6,834 nucleotides of DNA from Candidatus Heimdallarchaeota archaeon (GTDB taxonomy: Archaea; Asgardarchaeota; Heimdallarchaeia; Heimdallarchaeales; Heimdallarchaeaceae). Position 1 is the stretch's first letter, and each line of letters starts with the position of its first letter. This document shows positions 1-4,467 of this stretch, in pieces. Below the pieces are notes generated by a model, which saw only the letters and a program-made list of their open reading frames with translations, made no database searches and was not told the DNA's origin. The stretch covers positions 1 to 6,834 of the forward strand of contig JAEOTG010000367.1 in the NCBI GenBank assembly GCA_016839985.1, given 5' to 3'. Both the position numbers and the translations under genes were made by a program.

Positions 1-2154
1 AGTAAACACTGTAGAATCAATTGCTAAAGGTCCAAAAGTACAGTTAGCGATTAGAACAGGATTTCCATATTGATCTGGAATACTATCAAATAACAACAAA
101 TCTGCATCAATAAAAACGCTTACAACATAATAGCCATCCATTCTATAAATCACATCTGATTCTAAATTGATTTGTCTAGTAATAACATGGTTGCCATTCT
201 GATCACCTGATAACCATACCATATCTGTAACTCCCACACTCAACCATTCAGTAACTGCTTGAATCGCACCTTCAACAGAAACTAATCCCCATCCTTCAAC
301 AAGATCTTTTTCTGTTCTCTGAAGTTGAGGATTTTGAGCAATAGCATCACCATCTCCATCGTATGTTTCTCCTCCAGAACTGATTGATCCTTGAATGTTT
401 CTCACTTCGGAAGCTGTCATACAGATGATAGATTTGACTTTTTTAGCTGTGTCCCAAGAATAATCCCAGACTCCTTCTTGTTTCATTGCATCAATAACAA
501 GTTGTGCTAAACCAGCGACAAATGGTGTAGCCATAGATGTTCCTTGCATTCCCCTATAATTGTTTGAATAATAGTCAGTTTCTGGAGGATATTCAGTCCA
601 AGTATTATAGTCAAGTGCATTATCTGCATCATTTGAATCAGCTGCTATAATTACTTGTCGAGGAGCTGAACTTCCTGAACTTGCAACACTCCCCCCTGGA
701 GCCACAACATCTGGTTTAGCATGGGTTTGACTAATATGTCCATTGCTGCTATAATAAGCGATTTCACTTGCTTTGTTTACAGAACCTACAGTTATTGCAT
801 CTGGACATGAACCAGGAGAATGTATTCCTCCTGAAGAAGTACCATCATTACCTGCAGCAACAACACAAACAATACCCTTATTTCTAACCAAAGAACTAAC
901 TGCAGAATCAATGGAAGAGACAACTGATGGCCATCCAATACTCATGCTAGCAACAGTTACGTTATAATTTTGTCCATAATTATATAACCACTGAAGTGCA
1001 TCAAGAAGAGAATCTGTAGGTCCGACTCCAACATCATCAAGAACCTTAAGACCCACAATATTACTATCAGGAGCAACGCCTGTAAAAGCTCCTCGTCCAT
1101 CTGGATAAGGATTCGTCCATCCAGAATCGAATGTTACTTCTCCGGAGAAATAATTACCACCTGCTCCTGCAGCATTACCATACATAACACAATACCAGCC
1201 ACCTGAACTAAATGAATGAGAAAAAAATCCTGGTGAGGAACTGTCTGGAGTAGCATAATTATCAGCCACAAAACTAGAACCATTATGAAATCCTACATAA
1301 GTAGAACCACTACCTTCCCAAGAATAATTGATTGTAACTGTTTGAGCTGAGTTGAGGTAAAACCAAGAATAAAACCAAGCATAAGTATCAAAATTGTGAA
1401 GATAACCAGAATCTTGTATCTTTACAGTAGAACTACTACTTGAAGCTCCTTTAGAAGCTGCAATACTAGCACAATGTGTACCATGCTCCCCTTTATCTGT
1501 GGGAGTTGGATATTCATCACCTGTCAATACAGAGTCATTCCCAACAAAATCAACCCAATGAACAACATTAAAATTAGAATCAGGATGGGTGTCGTCTATT
1601 CCAGTATCAAGGATTGCTATAGCCGTATTAGGATCTCCATCATAACCATAACCTTGAGACACTTGCCAAACTTTTCTAACTTGAAAATCTGTCGTTACAT
1701 CGTGTAACAGAGCTTTTCCTAAAGCATTCTCTTCCAAATAGAGTAAAGGTCCTAATTTCTGGATTTTAAGCAAAGATTCAGCTGTCCCTTTTATGTGCAA
1801 AGCATAGATAATTGAATATTCGCTTAAAATTTCTATATTATTCTTTTCTAGAAAAATCCTTTCGGATTTACTAACTGGTCCATTTAGAGAAAGAATTGCT
1901 TCATATACATCTAAGGAACCACCCATTATCAGTTTCTTCTTGAAGGAATCTTGAAAACGATCTTTATCTATATCTTGAGAATAATCGGCTTTTACCAGAT
2001 GATGATCTTCAGAAATATCAACATCATTCAAAGATAGATCAATATTAGTCTCTTCAAGATTAGTTTGAACTGGATTCAAACTAGAAGATAAAGATAGATT
2101 CATTACAAAAAAACTAAAAATTATGAAAATACTCATTTTTCTTTTTGAAAACAA
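1..2154 (-). CDS. Secreted subtilisin-like serine protease (S8 family), C-terminus cut by window edge
   Basis: An open frame of 718 codons runs off the left edge. In order it shows a signal peptide (n-region FSKRK, hydrophobic core about residues 8-22), an acidic linker, an I9-like propeptide (about 72-150, ending LYLEENALGKALL), then the S8 catalytic domain. The triad is intact: Asp183 in AILDTGID, His224 in GEHGTHCAS and Ser540 in GMQGTSMATPFVAG. The oxyanion Asn436 lies in VVAAGNDG. Between His224 and GVAPDSNIVGLKVL (359-372) sits an extra beta-rich stretch of about 100 residues (243-345). A DGDGD run near residue 582 may bind calcium. A beta-rich tail follows from about residue 640. The family hydrolyses peptide bonds; export implies action outside the cell or at its surface after propeptide removal. 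I chose the TTG start at 2154 over ATG at 2136 because only TTG has a GAGGT ribosome site 7 bases upstream and gives the signal peptide a basic n-region. The substrate is unknown, and whether a membrane anchor follows cannot be seen. Confidence 0.93.
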   Translation of the reverse strand, partial: MFSKRKMSIFIIFSFFVMNLSLSSSLNPVQTNLEETNIDLSLNDVDISEDHHLVKADYSQDIDKDRFQDSFKKKLIMGGSLDVYEAILSLNGPVSKSERIFLEKNNIEILSEYSIIYALHIKGTAESLLKIQKLGPLLYLEENALGKALLHDVTTDFQVRKVWQVSQGYGYDGDPNTAIAILDTGIDDTHPDSNFNVVHWVDFVGNDSVLTGDEYPTPTDKGEHGTHCASIAASKGASSSSSTVKIQDSGYLHNFDTYAWFYSWFYLNSAQTVTINYSWEGSGSTYVGFHNGSSFVADNYATPDSSSPGFFSHSFSSGGWYCVMYGNAAGAGGNYFSGEVTFDSGWTNPYPDGRGAFTGVAPDSNIVGLKVLDDVGVGPTDSLLDALQWLYNYGQNYNVTVASMSIGWPSVVSSIDSAVSSLVRNKGIVCVVAAGNDGTSSGGIHSPGSCPDAITVGSVNKASEIAYYSSNGHISQTHAKPDVVAPGGSVASSGSSAPRQVIIAADSNDADNALDYNTWTEYPPETDYYSNNYRGMQGTSMATPFVAGLAQLVIDAMKQEGVWDYSWDTAKKVKSIICMTASEVRNIQGSISSGGETYDGDGDAIAQNPQLQRTEKDLVEGWGLVSVEGAIQAVTEWLSVGVTDMVWLSGDQNGNHVITRQINLESDVIYRMDGYYVVSVFIDADLLLFDSIPDQYGNPVLIANCTFGPLAIDSTVFT
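1120..1428 (-). other. Beta-rich domain inserted in the S8 catalytic domain
   Basis: This stretch encodes about residues 243-345 of the protease. It follows the catalytic-histidine helix (GTHCASIAASKG plus a serine-rich linker) and ends just before the GVAPDS strand. Ordinary subtilases connect these elements with a short loop. The insert is rich in aromatic, Ser, Gly and Thr residues in alternating patterns (AWFYSWFYLN, TVTINYSW, GGWYCVMYGN). That resembles prepeptidase C-terminal (PPC)-like or jelly-roll sandwiches. Boundaries are estimated by eye, and the fold assignment is inference. Confidence 0.6.
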
Positions 2155-2161
2155 TTATGAA

Positions 2162-2166
2162 ACCTC
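2162..2166 (-). promoter_or_regulatory. Ribosome binding site GAGGT for the S8 protease
   Basis: On the minus strand GAGGT ends 7 bases before the TTG codon at 2154-2152 and matches the complement of the archaeal 16S rRNA 3' end. The in-frame ATG at 2136-2134 is preceded only by A-rich sequence without such a site. An in-frame TAA lies directly upstream of the TTG, so no longer start is possible. This site decides the start choice. Confidence 0.6.
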
Positions 2167-2198
2167 ATTGGTTTTTTGTGTATCCAATAGAATTATCT

Positions 2199-2209
2199 TA
2201 TTTATATTT
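2199..2209 (-). promoter_or_regulatory. Candidate TATA box for the S8 protease gene
   Basis: The minus strand reads AAATATAAATA here. Archaeal transcription starts about 25 bases after the TATA centre, which would place it near 2178. That leaves a leader of about 24 bases containing the GAGGT site before the TTG start. The whole region is AT-rich, so chance matches are likely. Confidence 0.4.
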
Positions 2210-2252
2210 GTTGTAAATTTCTTTAGTGTTTTGTCTTTCATTGTTTAGATTC

Positions 2253-2267
2253 TGTCACTTATTTTCT
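2253..2267 (+). repeat. Direct repeat, copy 1 (intergenic)
   Basis: TGTCACTTATTTTCT recurs at 2384-2398 with one mismatch in 15 bases (A to T at position 9). The copies begin 131 bases apart in the divergent intergenic region. The TGTCACTT core is not simple AT sequence, which makes chance less likely, but part of the match is T-run. A protein-binding site is possible; no function can be assigned. Confidence 0.4.
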
Positions 2268-2275
2268 GTGGGATT

Positions 2276-2283
2276 TTTATAAT
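2276..2283 (+). promoter_or_regulatory. Candidate TATA box for the winged-helix gene
   Basis: TTTATAAT here is identical to the octamer of the better-supported reductase promoter at 2823-2830. A start near 2305 would place the 2308-2327 inverted repeat at the very 5' end of the transcript and give a long leader of about 140 bases to the ATG at 2445. Alternatives are AAATAAAATAG at 2344-2354 and the weak TTTAATA at 2408-2414. The last would give a nearly leaderless transcript. The sequence alone does not decide among the three. Confidence 0.3.
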
Positions 2284-2307
2284 TTAGTGAAAAAATCGTA
2301 AATTTTG

Positions 2308-2327
2308 AAACTGAAAAAAATCAGTTT
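2308..2327 (+). repeat. Perfect 7-bp inverted repeat with 6-base A spacer
   Basis: AAACTGA, six A, then TCAGTTT form a perfect dyad of 20 bases between the divergent genes. As DNA it has the size and symmetry of an operator for a dimeric regulator. As plus-strand RNA it can fold into a short hairpin followed by a T-rich run (2325-2335), resembling a weak intrinsic terminator or attenuator. An A-tract motif, TGAAAAAATC at 2288-2297, is echoed inside it at 2312-2322 (with seven A). Either role is inference. Confidence 0.5.
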
Positions 2328-2383
2328 TATTTTTCTTGAACTCAAATAAAATAGTTTTCCATCATTTCTATTATTTTCACTCA

Positions 2384-2398
2384 TGTCACTTTTTTTCT
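2384..2398 (+). repeat. Direct repeat, copy 2 (intergenic)
   Basis: TGTCACTTTTTTTCT is the second copy of the motif at 2253-2267. Its T7 run lies just upstream of the winged-helix gene and would fall in that gene's leader if transcription began at either upstream TATA candidate. Confidence 0.4.
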
Positions 2399-2444
2399 TT
2401 TGGTGGTTTAATAGGTTCGATTGTCTCTCATTAACGAAAGTATT

Positions 2445-2810
2445 ATGGTGCGATTATGGGGAGATACTCCGGAAACAGCTGAATTAGCGAAGAAGAATTT
2501 AGAGAAACAGCTGGAAAAGATACTATTGGAAAATGGAAAAATAACTATAAATGAAATCTTTGAAAAATACTGGATTAATCACCATCTACTCAACCATTAT
2601 CTTCAGATATTCTTAATGGTTGAACAGCTTGCTGAAGAAGGAAAAATAATCATTGATGAAGATAAGAATATTTCACTTGCTAAAGTTACTTTCTTGGATT
2701 ATGATGAAATAAAAGAAGTTACTATCTGGGATCTTGAACACAAAAAAGAAGACATAAAAAAGAAAAAGGAGATAATTGAGAGGTATCAGACGATTAATTT
2801 CTATGCTTAA
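2445..2810 (+). CDS. Small probable winged-helix protein, function unknown
   Basis: The 121-residue product has no signal peptide or membrane segment and should be cytoplasmic. Helix-forming sequence at about 9-30 (PETAELAKKNLEKQLEKIL) leads into a possible winged-helix unit at 31-78. There KITINEIFEKYW and a long amphipathic helix around NHYLQIFLMVEQLAEEG are followed by a hairpin, KIIIDEDKNISLA, that would be the wing. The C-terminus (85-115) is strongly charged, with EHKKEDIKKKK, and probably helical. The fold suggests a DNA-binding or protein-interaction role, but I do not recognise the family and assign no target. I prefer ATG at 2445; TTG at 2421 would add eight residues (MSLINESI) and has only a weak AGGT four bases upstream. 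The downstream reductase has its own promoter, so an operon is not required. The dyad upstream would suit autoregulation, which is speculation. Confidence 0.75.
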   Translation: MVRLWGDTPETAELAKKNLEKQLEKILLENGKITINEIFEKYWINHHLLNHYLQIFLMVEQLAEEGKIIIDEDKNISLAKVTFLDYDEIKEVTIWDLEHKKEDIKKKKEIIERYQTINFYA

Positions 2811-2817
2811 AACTCAT

Positions 2818-2830
2818 GAAACTTTATAAT
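2818..2830 (+). promoter_or_regulatory. BRE/TATA promoter of the reductase gene
   Basis: GAAAC followed directly by TTTATAAT is a good match to the archaeal BRE plus TATA pattern. The TATA box begins 33 bases before the ATG at 2856, so transcription would start at about 2850-2855 and the mRNA would be leaderless or nearly so. This supports ATG 2856 rather than TTG 2832, which would lie upstream of the transcript. Confidence 0.65.
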
Positions 2831-2855
2831 CTTGTTATGCAAAAATAGAATTCCT

Positions 2856-4133
2856 ATGACAAATAACACCAACAAGGATAACAAAGAAATATTTGATGTC
2901 TGTATAGTTGGAGCAGGACCAGGAGGTTCCTCTACTGCTTTTTATTTAGCTAAACAAGGTAAGAACATTGTTCTTTTAGATAAAGAGAAGTTCCCTAGGA
3001 GAAAAATTTGCGGGGATGCTATTTCACAAAGAGCTCAAATCCACTTAGAAAGAATGGGTGTTCTACAGGAGATTTTGGATGAAGGAAAAGGTCATTATTC
3101 TGCTGTTGGTGGTCTTGTAAGTCCCAGAAGAATCACATATATCGATAATTCAGCTGAAGAGCTTGGTAGTCACCTAATAATGTCTATTAAACGAGAAATT
3201 ATGGATGAAAAAATGGTTCGAGCAGCTGTCAGAGAAGGAGCGAAACTAATCGAAGAATATAATGTTAAAGAGGTTAAATTCCTCAAGAATAAGAAATTCT
3301 GGGAAGTAAAATCCTTTAATAAAGAACAAGGAATTATTAAAGCTAAAGTCTTGATAGCAGCTGATGGGGCAACTTCAAAGATATCTCGCTCCTTAGGAAT
3401 TTTAGATAGTCCTCCTGAAGCAGTTTGTAGTAGTGTTTACATTCAAGCTGGAACTCATCAGTACAAAGATGATGGAGTATGTCTTTACACTCAAGATATC
3501 GTTCCAGGTTACTTAGCTCTATTCAAAGAAGCTGATGGAGATGTGGTTTTTTGTTGTTATATAATCCCAGGAGGGAGATATAAAAGTGAAGATTTACAAC
3601 ATGTGCATCAGCTATTCCTTACTGGAGAACCTTATGTTGCAGAAGCTCTTGGTCCAAAAGCAAAGATTGAACCAATGAAGTCTGGTCCTTTAAGATTAGG
3701 TGGAGTAAAAAAAAGTTATGCTAAAAATTTCCTAATAGTTGGAGATGCAGCTGGTCATATTGATCCTCTGACTGGGGAAGGAATACAATATGCAATGGAT
3801 GCTGGAGAAATTGCTGCTAAAACATTGGAAGAAGCTTTTGAAAAAGAGGATTTTAGCGAAAGAATTTTGAAAGTATATCAAAAGAGATGGATGAAATCCT
3901 TTGGGAAAGATTTCAAGTGGTCTTCAAGGATGGTTAGGGTTTTAGCAAAAGTGCCAATTTTTCTAGATGCTTTTGCTTATCTCTGCAACAAGAAAGGAGT
4001 AAAATACCTATTAAAGTGGGCTACAATTATGACTGGTTCTGAACCAAAACTAAATTTCTTCAAACCAAATTTAGCATTGCCATTACTTCTAGCTGTAGTC
4101 AGATTAAAGTTAATAAAAAATCAAAAATCTTAG
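2856..4133 (+). CDS. Geranylgeranyl reductase family FAD-dependent oxidoreductase
   Basis: The 425-residue product has the usual length and layout of this family. The N-terminal Rossmann motif is DVCIVGAGPGGSS (14-26), with the strand-ending acid Asp42 in LLDKEKFPRRKICGDA (40-55). That segment includes the family's PR-x-K-x-CG signature with Cys52. AADGATSKISRSLG (168-181) and the second FAD motif NFLIVGDAAGHIDPLTGEGI (291-310) follow. Archaeal relatives hydrogenate the geranylgeranyl chains of membrane lipids at the membrane surface; bacterial and plant relatives act on chlorophyll side chains. In the substrate region PGYLALFKEADGDVVFCC (217-234), the GYxWxFP-type motif usual in characterised members is not preserved: no Trp, and no Pro after the Phe. 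Substrate preference may therefore differ. The C-terminus is basic and hydrophobic (NLALPLLLAVVRLKLIK), which would suit peripheral membrane contact. ATG 2856 fits the promoter at 2818-2830. The family call is firm; lipid chain reduction is likely but not proven. Confidence 0.9.
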   Translation: MTNNTNKDNKEIFDVCIVGAGPGGSSTAFYLAKQGKNIVLLDKEKFPRRKICGDAISQRAQIHLERMGVLQEILDEGKGHYSAVGGLVSPRRITYIDNSAEELGSHLIMSIKREIMDEKMVRAAVREGAKLIEEYNVKEVKFLKNKKFWEVKSFNKEQGIIKAKVLIAADGATSKISRSLGILDSPPEAVCSSVYIQAGTHQYKDDGVCLYTQDIVPGYLALFKEADGDVVFCCYIIPGGRYKSEDLQHVHQLFLTGEPYVAEALGPKAKIEPMKSGPLRLGGVKKSYAKNFLIVGDAAGHIDPLTGEGIQYAMDAGEIAAKTLEEAFEKEDFSERILKVYQKRWMKSFGKDFKWSSRMVRVLAKVPIFLDAFAYLCNKKGVKYLLKWATIMTGSEPKLNFFKPNLALPLLLAVVRLKLIKNQKS

Positions 4134-4155
4134 AAAAAAAAATGTAATTTTTTCT
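4132..4155 (+). terminator. A/T hairpin and T-tract terminator after the reductase
   Basis: AGAAAAAA at 4132-4139 and TTTTTTCT at 4148-4155 form a perfect 8-bp inverted repeat around an 8-base spacer, overlapping the TAG stop. The T6 run fits archaeal T-tract termination. The stem is almost pure A/T, so the T-run may matter more than folding. Confidence 0.5.
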
Positions 4156-4183
4156 GATAAGTTAGTCTTGATTATTGTTTCCC

Positions 4184-4191
4184 CATATTTA
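4184..4191 (+). promoter_or_regulatory. Candidate TATA box for the NfeD-like gene
   Basis: CATATTTA lies about 40 bases before the ATG at 4225. Transcription would start near 4211-4214, leaving a short leader that holds GGAG at 4217-4220, four bases before the ATG. The element is weak and the assignment depends on spacing. Confidence 0.3.
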
Positions 4192-4224
4192 CTTGCGTTA
4201 TCAATTACACACTTATGGAGAAAG

Positions 4225-4461
4225 ATGTCAACAACAAAAGTAAAACCAATAAAGAGAGGAGTTCAATTAGTAGGGGAAATAGGAACAGATTATATATCTT
4301 TAGATAATAAAGGCTGCAAAATACATGTAGATTTGGGAGAAGGATTAGGTGTTCAAAAACTTCATGCTATAAGTGCTGGTTACCATGATAGATTTGAGCG
4401 AGAAGAGAAAGTTAGGATTGTTGCAGTTAAAAACAGAGTTTATCTAGTCGACAAACCATAA
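4225..4461 (+). CDS. Small NfeD-like OB-fold protein, stand-alone
   Basis: The 78-residue product resembles the C-terminal OB-fold domain of NfeD proteins, judged by eye. It has a strand pattern at 12-37 (GVQLVGEIGTDYISLDNKGCKIHVD), then the segment LHAISAG (46-52), and a closing strand pair KVRIVAVKNRVYLVDKP (62-78). The last part parallels the KVRVV-x-V-x-G-x-x-L-x-V ending of that domain. In NfeD the domain follows membrane helices and works with stomatin-like proteins; here there is no membrane segment and no stomatin neighbour, so it is probably cytosolic. The ATG at 4225 has GGAG four bases upstream. A TTG at 4168 would add 19 partly hydrophobic residues (MIIVSPYLLALSITHLWRK) but has no ribosome site and precedes the likely promoter. 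Another small beta-barrel (SH3-like or OB nucleic-acid binder) is a real alternative. The gene converges on the surface-protein gene with six bases between stops. Confidence 0.6.
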   Translation: MSTTKVKPIKRGVQLVGEIGTDYISLDNKGCKIHVDLGEGLGVQKLHAISAGYHDRFEREEKVRIVAVKNRVYLVDKP

Positions 4462-4467
4462 TCTCCC

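Noticed and set aside
773..967. 64-residue open frame on the plus strand
   Set aside because: It lies wholly antisense to the S8 catalytic core, has no domain-like composition and no ribosome site; the protease frame is clearly the coding one.
1474..1707. 77-residue open frame on the plus strand
   Set aside because: It is antisense to the stretch encoding the propeptide end and the catalytic Asp and His region of the protease, with no support as a gene.
2832..2855. TTG start adding eight residues to the reductase
   Set aside because: It lies immediately after the TATA box and upstream of the predicted transcription start; ATG 2856 fits the promoter spacing and the family N-terminus.
2445..4133. 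Winged-helix gene and reductase as one operon
   Set aside because: The 45-base gap contains a good BRE/TATA match placed for a leaderless reductase transcript, so independent transcription is the simpler reading; read-through is not excluded.
4168..4224. TTG start giving the NfeD-like protein a hydrophobic N-terminus
   Set aside because: There is no ribosome site before it, and ATG 4225 has GGAG at suitable spacing; the hydrophobic stretch contains polar and His residues and is short for a membrane helix. Kept as a possible refutation in the finding.
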